Assembly: GCA_030432775.1 (NCBI GenBank)
Contig: JAUILO010000001.1
Span: 1-34,929, forward strand
Length of the DNA: 34,929 nucleotides
Reading direction: 5' to 3'
Source of the DNA: Alphaproteobacteria bacterium
Lineage (GTDB): Bacteria; Pseudomonadota; Alphaproteobacteria; Micavibrionales; Micavibrionaceae
Shown: positions 7,596-16,047 of the stretch, one piece after another
Layout: every line of letters begins with the position of its first letter
Position numbering within the stretch: the stretch's first letter is position 1
The notes under the pieces: generated by a model
Databases searched by the model: none
What the model saw: only the letters and a program-made list of their open reading frames with translations
What the model was told of the DNA's origin: nothing
Translations under genes and position numbers: made by a program

Positions 7596-9347
7596 CTATG
7601 ATCTTTTGATGAGAATAAAAATACACGCAGTTCCGAAATGCAAAATTACAAAGAGCCAAAATAGCAGATTTCCGTAGCGCGAATATATCGTGGCATTTTG
7701 CAATTTGCTCGGAATGCGATGGGTTTTTGCCCCCGTGGTAATCAGATCGATCCGGAAAATTTCTTGTCCATAAGCATCAAAAACGCCTGATATTCCTGTG
7801 TTTGCAGAACGTATGACCGGTAAGCCTTGTTCAATAGCGCGTGCGCGCGCCATGGCAAAATGTTGATAGGGGCCGGTACTGTTTCCATACCAGCCATCAT
7901 TCGTTACATTGACGATAAAGGCTGGCTTTTTGTTTTTTGTTTTGTCCTGAGTATCATGCTCTACAGCTTCGTTTGGAAAAATAATTTCGTAACAAATTAA
8001 GCCCGAAAATAAAATATTATCTGTGGATAGTTCTGTAGAATCTAGCTCTATGGTGTTGGTATGGCTGCCTGTTTTGAATCCAGAGAATTGTGTAACAGTT
8101 TTAAGAGGTATCCATTTCTGGAAAGGAATATATTCGCCAAATGGCACCAGATGGGATTTATCATATGATGTGATGCGCTGTAGAGCCGCGTCAAAAACGC
8201 TCAGGCTGTTGTGGTAATTATTAGTGGTGATGTCACTGTCGTCATCTTGCGGTGTCTGGGTGACGCGCAAATGGCCGCTGACCAGATAAACATTGTGGTC
8301 ATAGCGCGCTAACATATTGCGTATAGAGTTTTGTACGACAGGTACACTGAGAAGGTGGTCTGATATTGCAGTTTCCGGCCAGATAATAAAAGTTGTTTTC
8401 GCAGGTACCTTGGGAAGCTTTGTTTTTTCTGCGCTCTCTATTGAATTTCTCTGTGCCGCATCACTTGGCTCGTCAATGTCGGCTTGACCTTGATGGTCTG
8501 ATATGGCGGTTTCCGACGCATTCATGACATAGCCTTGCTCTGATAGGTTGATCAGAGTGCGTAAATTATCAGCGGCTTTTTCCGGTGCCCATTTATCCTT
8601 TTGCTGAATGTTAGGCTGCACGATATGAACGTAAGACGTGCTATCGTTAATGTGGTACTGGGCGGCTGAATAAAGGCGTATATAACCAAAAGACAGTGTT
8701 GCTATGAAGGTTGAGACGATAAACATAGCACACACATATTTAAACCGCTGTGATACGCCCCAAATATAGATAAAGCCGGGAAGAAATCCCCAAAGTAACG
8801 TTAGCGCGCTTAAGCCATATATGCCTATAACGGATAATATTTGTAACATCGGCAGCGCCTGTGACCAGCTATAGCCATATAAATTCCATGGGAAGCCCGT
8901 GAATAGATGTCCGCGAAGCCATTCTGTCAGGGCGAATATAGCAATAGTGCCAAGATATCCGTTTATTTGATCCAGTTTAAAAAGGTGACAGCTCGTAAAG
9001 GTGGCAAAACCCGTAAATAGAGCCAGCAAGGCTGGTAAGCCAAGAACAGCAAATGGCCACGCCCATATATATTCATTACCCTCGACCAGTAAGGCATTAC
9101 CAATCCAGTAAAGCCCGAATAGGTGATAGCCAAAAGCAAATAGCCAGCCATAAATGAAAAATGTATATTTCTTGGCTTTGCCGCTTTGTTGAAGCTGTGC
9201 CAGATAGACATAGAAGCGACCCAAAGAGATGAATATCGCAAACCATGCGCCAAAAGGTGGCAAGGCAAATGCGCCAGCAAGCCCGAATAAAAATACGAAT
9301 ATAAAGATATTGCTGTTTAATTTCTTGTAAGCGGAAAGCAAAGTCAT
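7596..9347 (-). CDS. lnt: Apolipoprotein N-acyltransferase
   Basis: Inner-membrane enzyme that adds the third acyl chain to the N-terminal cysteine of lipoproteins. 583 residues, longer than the roughly 510-540 typical of the family. The N-terminal ~230 residues hold several membrane segments. A nitrilase-fold domain follows, with catalytic candidates Glu325 (in WPETAI), Lys397 (in DKSHLVPFGEY) and Cys452 (in GLICYE), spaced much as in the E. coli enzyme. A last membrane helix ends the protein. Ahead of Glu325 is an unusual ~46-residue polar insertion that repeats the heptapeptide ETAISDH. Downstream of the CBS gene by 93 bases, as in the common ybeZ-ybeY-ybeX-lnt order. Confidence 0.95.
   Translation of the reverse strand: MTLLSAYKKLNSNIFIFVFLFGLAGAFALPPFGAWFAIFISLGRFYVYLAQLQQSGKAKKYTFFIYGWLFAFGYHLFGLYWIGNALLVEGNEYIWAWPFAVLGLPALLALFTGFATFTSCHLFKLDQINGYLGTIAIFALTEWLRGHLFTGFPWNLYGYSWSQALPMLQILSVIGIYGLSALTLLWGFLPGFIYIWGVSQRFKYVCAMFIVSTFIATLSFGYIRLYSAAQYHINDSTSYVHIVQPNIQQKDKWAPEKAADNLRTLINLSEQGYVMNASETAISDHQGQADIDEPSDAAQRNSIESAEKTKLPKVPAKTTFIIWPETAISDHLLSVPVVQNSIRNMLARYDHNVYLVSGHLRVTQTPQDDDSDITTNNYHNSLSVFDAALQRITSYDKSHLVPFGEYIPFQKWIPLKTVTQFSGFKTGSHTNTIELDSTELSTDNILFSGLICYEIIFPNEAVEHDTQDKTKNKKPAFIVNVTNDGWYGNSTGPYQHFAMARARAIEQGLPVIRSANTGISGVFDAYGQEIFRIDLITTGAKTHRIPSKLQNATIYSRYGNLLFWLFVILHFGTACIFILIKRS
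8356..8516. repeat. Direct repeat inside lnt (8356-8378 and 8494-8516)
   Basis: Two 23-base copies, differing at three positions, lie 138 bases apart in the same frame. Both encode ETAISDH. The downstream protein copy contains the catalytic Glu325, while the upstream copy lies in a polar linker. The 138-base offset equals 46 codons and probably accounts for most of the extra length of this Lnt. Confidence 0.8.
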
Positions 9348-9440
9348 AAGAGGCGTCTTCTATACCAATTGTTGTCTGAGAAAATTCTCACAAGACATCT
9401 TTGTCTAGACCTATGGGGGTTGGCAACAGCTTATAGATGC

Positions 9441-10505
9441 TTATTCATTATTTTCGGCTAGCTCGGGGATGTTTTTGATCAAAAGCCTATTGATGCGGCG
9501 CGGATCTGCGTCGACAACTTCAAAGACCATTCCTGTCGGGTGCGTCAATATCTCGCCGCGCGCAGGTACGCGTCCGGCAAGTGCGAAAACAAGGCCGCCA
9601 AGCGTCTCAATATCTTCGCGCTCATCTTCGTCCAATATTTGTCCGTAATGTTTTTCAAATTCGTTCAGATCAAGTCTTGCATCAACAAGAACCGAGCCAT
9701 CGGAGTTTTGTCGCATTGTCGGTGTGTCATCAATATCGTATTCATCGTCAATTTCACCAACGATGGATTCAATAACATCTCCAATGGTAATCAAACCATC
9801 AATACCGCCATATTCATCAACAACAAGCGCCATATGTTTGCGCATTTGTTTGAACATTAATAGCAGGTCCAATACATGCATAGCCGGTGAGATGATAGGA
9901 ACATCACGGATCAGATCGGTCATTTCGATCTGGTTACCACGTGCAAGACAGGCCAGGATATCCTTGATATGAATTGTACCAACCAGATTATCTAGAGTTT
10001 CGTTGTAAACGGGCAGGCGGCTATGTTGTTTTTCGGCCAGAACCGAAAATAGCTCTTCTTGTGTTGTGTTGATATCGATCGCGATAATATCGGCGCGCGG
10101 GATCATTGCATCAAAAACCGATACATCACGTAGCTCTAGAATGTTCGATAATAACGCGCGTTCATGCGCCGATGTAGATCCGATATCGCCGCCAAGGGCT
10201 GCACCTTCTTCAATATATTCCTCGATTGCATCACGCAAAGAAGAATCGCTGCGGCCTTTTACAAGATTTTGGATCCATTTGAAAATGTTCTGGGGGTCTC
10301 TGTCGCCTGCGCTTACACGAACATGCGTGCCATTGGCTTTGCAAGGGGAAATCTCGATAGAATTATTCGGGGTAGCATCACTATTTGGCGCTGTGCCGGA
10401 ACTTTGACTGCCATAGCTTGGGGTGTTGGAGCCACTATCAACTTCGTGGCTCTTCCTACTCGACGGGTCTTCGTCTTTATTTTCGATTTCTAACATCTTA
10501 TACAT
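9441..10505 (-). CDS. CBS-domain protein of the CorC/HlyC (YbeX) type
   Basis: 354 residues from the ATG at 10505. An in-frame GTG at 10511 and an ATG at 10496 are alternatives, and none has a strong ribosome binding site. The N-terminal ~75 residues are Ser/Asn-rich and likely disordered. Then comes a region like IEEYIEEG, a CBS pair (MIPRADIIAIDINTT, HSRLPVYNE, VGTIHIKDIL; second CBS ending VVDEYGGIDGLITIGDVIE) and a C-terminal CorC/HlyC transporter-associated domain. There is no membrane domain, so it is the soluble YbeX class rather than full-length TlyC/CNNM. Family members are linked to Mg2+/Co2+ handling and ribosome-related phenotypes. It sits between ybeY and lnt, as in many proteobacteria. 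Confidence 0.9.
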   Translation of the reverse strand: MYKMLEIENKDEDPSSRKSHEVDSGSNTPSYGSQSSGTAPNSDATPNNSIEISPCKANGTHVRVSAGDRDPQNIFKWIQNLVKGRSDSSLRDAIEEYIEEGAALGGDIGSTSAHERALLSNILELRDVSVFDAMIPRADIIAIDINTTQEELFSVLAEKQHSRLPVYNETLDNLVGTIHIKDILACLARGNQIEMTDLIRDVPIISPAMHVLDLLLMFKQMRKHMALVVDEYGGIDGLITIGDVIESIVGEIDDEYDIDDTPTMRQNSDGSVLVDARLDLNEFEKHYGQILDEDEREDIETLGGLVFALAGRVPARGEILTHPTGMVFEVVDADPRRINRLLIKNIPELAENNE

Positions 10506-10536
10506 GCTCACTTTTTAATTATGCCATAAAACTATA

Positions 10537-11121
10537 TTAAATATAAGGGTTTTCAATGCCCAGTTCCGCAAGAATGGAAATTTCTGTAGTCTCCATTTCT
10601 TGTGCTTCATCATCTTCAATATGATCATATCCTAAAAGATGAAGGAAACCATGTAATATCAGATGAGTAAAGTGATTTTGGAAGCTTTTTGATTGCTCCT
10701 GCGCTTCGCGCATTGTTGTATCAAATGAAATAATGATATCACCAAGTTCTTCGTGAAAAACGTCGTCGTCATCAAAGCCCGGAAAGTCGGGCCAATTCAT
10801 TTCTCCGGCATTATCCGTGGCAATATTCGAGCCGCCGTCCAGATCTTCGTCAAAATCAAGCATGGGAAATGATAGCACGTTGGTTGGTTTATCTTTATTT
10901 CTGTATTGTTTGTTAAGGGCGCGGATGTCTATATCATCGCTCAGCACAATACTGACGCACATATCAGCTATGTTATCTGGCAATTGTGCATCTTTGCGTT
11001 TATGCAGATTCACAAGCGCTATATTCAGGCAATGAGTAACCTGCGCAAGAATATCAAACTCGCAATTATCCCACTGGGAATAATTGTTGCACATATCAAT
11101 ATTAATCTGGTTCTGGGGCAT
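10537..11121 (-). CDS. ybeY: Endoribonuclease YbeY
   Basis: Metal-dependent RNase acting in 16S rRNA 3'-end maturation and ribosome quality control. 194 residues. The zinc-binding signature is HLILHGFLHLLGYDH (H-x3-H-x5-H pattern), preceded by ELGDIIIS. Between the N-terminal VLSFPM motif and ELGDIIIS is an acidic stretch rich in Asp and Asn (about 95-120) that lengthens the protein compared with the usual ~150-170. The ATG at 11121 has no clear ribosome binding site, so the start is less certain than the gene. It lies between phoH and the CBS gene, its usual partners. Confidence 0.94.
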   Translation of the reverse strand: MPQNQINIDMCNNYSQWDNCEFDILAQVTHCLNIALVNLHKRKDAQLPDNIADMCVSIVLSDDIDIRALNKQYRNKDKPTNVLSFPMLDFDEDLDGGSNIATDNAGEMNWPDFPGFDDDDVFHEELGDIIISFDTTMREAQEQSKSFQNHFTHLILHGFLHLLGYDHIEDDEAQEMETTEISILAELGIENPYI

Positions 11122-11182
11122 CGGTTTTTATGTATGTAGTCTGTTTGTACGCACGTATGCTTTTCTGTTATTCACCGTCCAG

Positions 11183-12190
11183 CTAGCTTAGCGGACGTTT
11201 TTTATCATATGCCTCGAGAATCTTTGTTACCAAGGCGCTGCGGACAATATCCTTTGTTGAGAACTGAGTAAAGTTAATACTGTCAACGCCCTCTAAAACA
11301 TACTGAGCCTCTTTTAGGCCGGATTTAGCGCCTTTGGGCAAGTCGGTCTGTGCCGGATCACCAGTGATAATCATGCGGCTATTTTGTCCAGCACGTGTCA
11401 GGAACATTAAAAGCTGCATATCTGTGGCGTTTTGTGCCTCGTCTAGAATAACAAATGCATTATTAAGCGAGCGTCCACGCATATAGGCAAGGGGCGCGAT
11501 TTCAATTTCTTCGGTCGCTATAAGCTTTTTAAGTTTGTCACTATCCATTGTGTCGTGAAGCGCGTCATATAATGGCCGCATATACGGATCCATCTTTTCT
11601 TTCATCTCGCCTGGTAGGAACCCCAGATGTTCGCCGGCCTCAACGGCAGGGCGGCTGAGGATAATGCGTTCGACCTTACCGGATTCAAACATGGACACAG
11701 CCATCGCAACAGCTAGATATGTTTTACCCGTACCCGCCGGACCAATACCAAAGACAAGGTCATTATTATACATTGCCTCTATATATTTACCTTGCTGGGG
11801 TGATCTTGCTTGTACAGAGCGCTTTTTGGTCGTAATTCTGGTTTTATCGGATTGAAATTCGCTAAATTGATCCGAATTATGCATTTTTTTGTCGTTAGAT
11901 TTGCCTTTGGGTTCGTTATTTAGCAAAAAGCGTAGTGCGGAATCAACCGTTTCAGGTTCGACATCTTCGCCCTTTAACAGCTTGTCCCACAGTGCATCCA
12001 GTATTTGGCGCGCTTGTTTGATATTTTGTTGTTGTCCGTGAATAGTCACTTCATTACCGCGATTGGCAATGCTGACGTTCAGTGCTTTTTCGATGCGTGT
12101 TAGGTGAGTGTTTTGTTCACCATACAAAATGGAGGCAAGCTTGTTATCGTCGAAAACAATATGCTCTTGTGCCTGTTTGTTTGAACTCAT
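11183..12190 (-). CDS. phoH: PhoH family ATPase (YbeZ type)
   Basis: P-loop NTPase whose gene is almost always next to ybeY, and which is thought to act with it in RNA metabolism. 335 residues from the ATG at 12190. A TTG at 12217 would extend it by nine residues. A KH-like N-terminal region is followed by Walker A GPAGTGKT (about 150-157) and Walker B VILDEAQN (Asp250, Glu251), with the typical PhoH stretches SRPAVEAGEHLGFLPG and GDPAQTDLP. AAGGA lies about 13 bases before the ATG. A good promoter candidate (12230-12258) and an upstream terminator suggest this gene starts the phoH-ybeY-CBS-lnt operon. Confidence 0.94.
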   Translation of the reverse strand: MSSNKQAQEHIVFDDNKLASILYGEQNTHLTRIEKALNVSIANRGNEVTIHGQQQNIKQARQILDALWDKLLKGEDVEPETVDSALRFLLNNEPKGKSNDKKMHNSDQFSEFQSDKTRITTKKRSVQARSPQQGKYIEAMYNNDLVFGIGPAGTGKTYLAVAMAVSMFESGKVERIILSRPAVEAGEHLGFLPGEMKEKMDPYMRPLYDALHDTMDSDKLKKLIATEEIEIAPLAYMRGRSLNNAFVILDEAQNATDMQLLMFLTRAGQNSRMIITGDPAQTDLPKGAKSGLKEAQYVLEGVDSINFTQFSTKDIVRSALVTKILEAYDKKRPLS

Positions 12191-12229
12191 GCAGCTAAAT
12201 AAATCCTTATATTTCAACCCTATATCTTC

Positions 12230-12258
12230 ATTATCTCAAAACTGGCGCCTGAGAGCAA
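12230..12258 (-). promoter_or_regulatory. Candidate promoter of phoH-ybeY-CBS-lnt
   Basis: On the minus strand TTGCTC and GATAAT are separated by 17 bases, about 40 bases upstream of the phoH ATG and downstream of the terminator at 12304-12342. The position fits the start of a new transcription unit. Confidence 0.5.
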
Positions 12259-12303
12259 TTTAATAATGATATAGGAGGGGGAAGTGTTTTGTGAACGCGG
12301 ATA

Positions 12304-12342
12304 CAAAAAATGCACAGGACTTGATGTTCCTGCGCATTTTTC
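12304..12342 (-). terminator. Intrinsic terminator after the second phoH-like gene
   Basis: ATGC-A-CAGGA pairs with TCCTG-C-GCAT, a 9-bp stem with one internal mismatch and an 8-base loop. It is flanked by A and T runs, so it can work in either direction. It separates miaB/phoH-like from phoH-ybeY on the minus strand. Confidence 0.8.
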
Positions 12343-12371
12343 GTGTTTTTGATATTTAAAATGAAATTCTA

Positions 12372-13334
12372 TTAAGGCTGTAATCTTTGCTTAACAACAG
12401 GAACCATTGTTGGTGCAGGTTCATATTGAACAACCGGAGGAGGGTTGTTTTTAAGCGCTGTAAGCATCGGGCCGATAAGTGGGTGACGGATTACGTCTTC
12501 TTCGCCCATCTCGGCAACTGCGATGCCTTCAATATTGGCATCTCTGATGGTTGTCGCCGCATGTGCAAAACCGGAAAGCTCGACAGGACTTAGATCTGTT
12601 TGGTCAGGGTCACCGACTAAAAGCATTTTCGAACCATCACCAATACGTGTCAGCAACATTTTCATTTGCTCATGTGTTACGTTTTGAAGCTCGTCACCAA
12701 TCACGAATGTATTTTCGATGTCTGTACCACGCATGTGCTGGAATGGAAGGATTTCAATAATACCTTTATCGCGCAAAACTTTAAGTGCAGCATGACCTTT
12801 ATCACGTTGGCCATCACCAAGAATTTTTACGAAGTGATCAAGAACCGGAGCCATCCATGGTGCCATTTTCTCATCAGAGTTGCCCGGCAAGTAGCCGTTA
12901 TCTTCACTGCCGACAGTTGGACGTGTGATGATAATGCGCTCGACAAGGCCCTGTTTGAGTTGCTCAAGTGCAATATACGCTGCGATAAATGTTTTACCGG
13001 TACCCGCTGGCGCTAGACAGAATGTAATATCGTTTTCAAATGCAGAACGAATGTAGTTCTTCTGGTTTTCTGTACGTCCAGTCACTTGCATTGTGTTAGC
13101 GGTAAGTTTTTTAACTGATGAAAAGTCAATGCCGTTATTAGCTGCGTTAAATTCTGGTTTCATATCATACTCGTCTTCTGTTGTGTATTTTTGGTGTTGT
13201 TGTCTTGGATCGCCGCCGAAACTTTCCTGCAGCCTGATTAAATCAGCTTCTGAAGGTCTATCGGGCTTTTTGCGATCACCGCGCTTAGGGCCTGATTTGC
13301 CCTTAGAGCCGTTACCTCTGCCTTTGCGTGCCAT
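12372..13334 (-). CDS. Second PhoH-like P-loop ATPase
   Basis: 320 residues from the ATG at 13334, which has a strong GGGAGAG ribosome binding site. An upstream in-frame TTG at 13385 is rejected. The N-terminal ~35 residues are very basic (MARKGRGNGSKGKSG), suggesting RNA or DNA binding. The PhoH domain has Walker A APAGTGKT (about 108-115), TRPTVGSEDNGYLPG, and a Walker B variant VIGDELQN (Asp214, Glu215), where most PhoH proteins have LDEAQN. The C-terminal ~25 residues are Pro/Val-rich. It is a diverged paralogue of the adjacent phoH, lacks that protein's KH-like N-terminus, and probably shares a transcript with miaB. Substrate unknown. Confidence 0.92.
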   Translation of the reverse strand: MARKGRGNGSKGKSGPKRGDRKKPDRPSEADLIRLQESFGGDPRQQHQKYTTEDEYDMKPEFNAANNGIDFSSVKKLTANTMQVTGRTENQKNYIRSAFENDITFCLAPAGTGKTFIAAYIALEQLKQGLVERIIITRPTVGSEDNGYLPGNSDEKMAPWMAPVLDHFVKILGDGQRDKGHAALKVLRDKGIIEILPFQHMRGTDIENTFVIGDELQNVTHEQMKMLLTRIGDGSKMLLVGDPDQTDLSPVELSGFAHAATTIRDANIEGIAVAEMGEEDVIRHPLIGPMLTALKNNPPPVVQYEPAPTMVPVVKQRLQP

Positions 13335-13421
13335 AGTTATACTCTCCCTGCATGAACTGCCCCTGATTATTTGTGTGGGCAGCAAACGTTTTTTCTTACT
13401 TCTTTGTATTTACGTAATGTT

Positions 13422-14828
13422 TTATACGTCTAGCACACCAGTTATAGAATTGGGAAGAGATTTTTCTACTTTTACAGGTAAAATTTTGCCAAAAGCCTCT
13501 TTGTCTGCATGGATATATACAGATTGGTTATATGGGCTGCGGCCTAGAACCTGCCCGTCCTTTTTGCCTTTGCGATCAAATAAAACATTCAACGTCATGC
13601 CGACAGTGCTGTCATTGAAGGATTGTTGCTGTTCATTGATCAATGCCTGAAGGCGTTGCAAGCGCTCCGCTTTGACTTTTTCGTGGATATGCCCTTGCAT
13701 GGCAGCGCCCGGTGTTCCTGGGCGTGCACTGTATATAAAGGAATAGGCGGAGGCGTAACCAATGTCACGAACCAGTTGCATAGTCGCTTCGAAATCTTCT
13801 TCGCTTTCACCAGGGAAACCAACGATAAAGTCGGATGATAAGGCGATATCCGGGCGCAGCTTGCGAACCTTTGCAATAATATCGCGGTAATGATCACTCG
13901 TGTGCTTGCGGTTCATGGTCTTTAAAATATTGTCGGATCCGCTTTGTACCGGAAGGTGTAAAAATGGCATGAGCTCGGGCACGTTAGCGTGTGCTTCGAT
14001 CAGCTCGTCATCCATATCGCGCGGATGTGATGTAGAATAGCGAATGCGGTGTACGCCATCAACTTTGGCTACTTCTTCGATCAGACGTCCAAGGCCCCAT
14101 GTGTTGCCGTTGTGGTCTTTGCCGTGGAATGCATTCACATTCTGGCCGAGTAGGGTGATTTCTTGTGCTCCAGCATCAACCAAAGCTTTAGCTTCATCAA
14201 TTATCTCTTTGACATTACGTGAATATTCAGCCCCACGTGTATATGGTACAACACAGAAAGTACAGAATTTATCACAGCCTTCCTGAATTGAAAGAAATGC
14301 AGTGACACCTTGTGTTTTGTTTTCACCGGGCAGTTTGTCAAATTTTGATTCAGCCGGAAATTCTGTGTTTACTACACGCTCGCCCGTAGCCTTGATCACC
14401 ATTTGTGGCAATTCATGATAGGTTTGTGGTCCAAAAACCATATCAACATATGGCGCACGCTCCATGATAAACTCACCTTCAGCCTGTGCGACACAGCCAG
14501 CAACGGCCATCACCATCTTGCTACCTTTGTCTTCTTTGGCGTTTTTATGTTCGCGCAGGCGGCCTAGCTCGGAAAATACTTTCTCTGTGGCTTTTTCACG
14601 GATGTGGCATGTATTCAAAATAACCATATCTGCATCTTCAGGCGTATCGACGCTTTTATAGCCAAGTGGCGATAAAACATCAGCCATACGGTGACTATCA
14701 TAGACATTCATCTGGCAGCCCCATGTTTTGATGTAGAGCTTTTTTTGCTCGGCGTTCTTAGGCGCCGCATCTTGTGCTACTGCATTTTCTGTCTGCTCTG
14801 GAGCGTTTTCTTGAGCGTTCTGTGCCAT
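13422..14828 (-). CDS. miaB: tRNA-2-methylthio-N6-dimethylallyladenosine synthase
   Basis: Radical-SAM methylthiotransferase that converts i6A37 to ms2i6A37 in tRNAs reading UNN codons. 468 residues. After a Gln/Ala/Glu-rich N-terminal extension (about 1-28) comes the UPF0004 domain with cysteines C38, C74 and C112 for one Fe-S cluster, then the radical-SAM motif with C185, C189 and C192 (CDKFCTFC), and a C-terminal TRAM domain. The motif GFPGESEEDF is also visible. The ATG is preceded by AGGA. It heads the minus-strand block, as in E. coli miaB-ybeZ-ybeY-ybeX-lnt, except that here a second phoH-like gene intervenes. Confidence 0.96.
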   Translation of the reverse strand: MAQNAQENAPEQTENAVAQDAAPKNAEQKKLYIKTWGCQMNVYDSHRMADVLSPLGYKSVDTPEDADMVILNTCHIREKATEKVFSELGRLREHKNAKEDKGSKMVMAVAGCVAQAEGEFIMERAPYVDMVFGPQTYHELPQMVIKATGERVVNTEFPAESKFDKLPGENKTQGVTAFLSIQEGCDKFCTFCVVPYTRGAEYSRNVKEIIDEAKALVDAGAQEITLLGQNVNAFHGKDHNGNTWGLGRLIEEVAKVDGVHRIRYSTSHPRDMDDELIEAHANVPELMPFLHLPVQSGSDNILKTMNRKHTSDHYRDIIAKVRKLRPDIALSSDFIVGFPGESEEDFEATMQLVRDIGYASAYSFIYSARPGTPGAAMQGHIHEKVKAERLQRLQALINEQQQSFNDSTVGMTLNVLFDRKGKKDGQVLGRSPYNQSVYIHADKEAFGKILPVKVEKSLPNSITGVLDV

Positions 14829-14863
14829 GGGTTATCCTGTGTTTTTGTTTAAATGTTCAGTTT

Positions 14864-14900
14864 TTCGTTATAATCGGTTTTTCGTTATAATTCGTTATAA
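14864..14900. repeat. Three copies of TTCGTTATAA upstream of miaB
   Basis: Copies lie at 14864-14873, 14881-14890 and 14891-14900, the last two adjacent, in the 202-base gap between the divergent miaB and dehydrogenase genes. On the minus strand each reads TTATAACGAA and contains TATAAC, a possible -10. They could be repeated protein-binding sites or overlapping promoters for miaB. Confidence 0.65.
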
Positions 14901-14948
14901 AATGTACGTTTTTTTATAAATTTCTTGTGAGCGGTGCCTTATCTTTTC

Positions 14949-14977
14949 TTGCGATCACTCTGATCTGCGTTTAAAAC
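14949..14977 (+). promoter_or_regulatory. Candidate promoter of the 2-hydroxyacid dehydrogenase
   Basis: TTGCGA and TAAAAC are spaced by 17 bases, about 54 bases upstream of the ATG. The match is modest. Confidence 0.3.
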
Positions 14978-15030
14978 ACAAGTAAGCATCAAAAATCAAG
15001 TGCTCAGTTGAGTGGAGAGGTCATTTATCA

Positions 15031-15972
15031 ATGGCAAAGGCGATATTAGTCCTAGGCGGTTTGTTACCGGAAGAAATGCGTTCGCTAGAGGGGCATTTTG
15101 TTGTATTGAAGCCTACCAAGGATAATGACCCTGAATTAATGCTCTCCGAACATCAAAACGACATTGTCGGCGTTGTTGCAACACCGTCTAAGCCTGTTTC
15201 GGCACAGCTCATGGAAGCGCTGCCTAATCTTGAGCTTATTGCCCAGTTTGGTGTTGGTACGGATAATATCGATAAGGAGGCCGCCGCACGGTTGAATATA
15301 GCGGTTACGAATACGCCTGATCTTGTCACCGCGGATACGGCTGATATTGCACTGACCTTATTGCTTGGAGTTGCTAGACGAGCGTTTGAATCTGATCTTT
15401 ATGTTCGCGTTGGACAGTGGTTTTCCGCGCCAATGGGGCTGGGGCATAGCCTGACGGGTAAAACTGTTGGTGTGCTAGGGCTGGGAAATATCGGACAGGC
15501 CATTGCAAAACGCGTGAGCGCCTTTGATATGAATGTTATTTACCATAGCCGTACACAAAAAGATGATGTGCCATATGAATATTGCGATAATTTGATTGAT
15601 ATGGCGGAAAAATCAGATTTTCTTGTCTGTGCGTGTCCGGGCGGTGAGGCCACACACCACATTGTTGACCAGTCTGTTCTTGAAGCTCTGGGGTCACAAG
15701 GTTATCTTGTGAACATTGCGCGTGGAACAGTTGTGGATGAACAGGCCCTCGTAGCTGCTTTGCATAATAAAAAGCTTGCGGGTGCCGGACTAGATGTATA
15801 TGAAAATGAACCTTACGTTCCCGAAGGTTTGCTAAAGATGGATAATGTTGTGTTGTTACCGCATATCGGTACGGCAACGGTAGAGACCAGAACGAAGATG
15901 GGGCAACTTGTTGTTGAAAACATAATGGCCCATTTCGAAGGAAAACCTTTAAAGACACCTGTGGCCGCGTAA
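15031..15972 (+). CDS. D-isomer-specific 2-hydroxyacid dehydrogenase (glyoxylate/hydroxypyruvate reductase type)
   Basis: NAD(P)H-dependent reductase of 2-keto acids. 313 residues. The split substrate-binding domain encloses a Rossmann domain with GLGNIG (150-155). The catalytic triad is Arg231 (in NIARG), Glu260 (in ENEP) and His278 (in LPHIG). The substrate-loop motif GVGTDNID (74-81) matches the GhrB/hydroxypyruvate reductase branch. At ~310 residues it lacks the ACT domain of PGDH (SerA), so serine biosynthesis is less likely. His173 and Ser174 in the region after the dinucleotide site (YHSRT) suggest NADPH preference, which is inference. ATG with GGAGAGG site 8 bases upstream. No operon partner is obvious. 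Confidence 0.9.
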   Translation: MAKAILVLGGLLPEEMRSLEGHFVVLKPTKDNDPELMLSEHQNDIVGVVATPSKPVSAQLMEALPNLELIAQFGVGTDNIDKEAAARLNIAVTNTPDLVTADTADIALTLLLGVARRAFESDLYVRVGQWFSAPMGLGHSLTGKTVGVLGLGNIGQAIAKRVSAFDMNVIYHSRTQKDDVPYEYCDNLIDMAEKSDFLVCACPGGEATHHIVDQSVLEALGSQGYLVNIARGTVVDEQALVAALHNKKLAGAGLDVYENEPYVPEGLLKMDNVVLLPHIGTATVETRTKMGQLVVENIMAHFEGKPLKTPVAA

Positions 15973-16047
15973 ATACAGCGGAAATTAGGCGGATGCAACT
16001 AAGCAATATTATAAATGCAGCAGTATAGTTAAGAGTAGAGTGTGATC

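Noticed and set aside
9373..9394. Hairpin GAGA/TCTC between the CBS gene and lnt as a terminator
   Set aside because: The stem is short and AT-rich and lacks a T-run on the minus strand.
15536..16006. 156-codon minus-strand frame
   Set aside because: Antisense to the 2-hydroxyacid dehydrogenase, whose motifs are complete.
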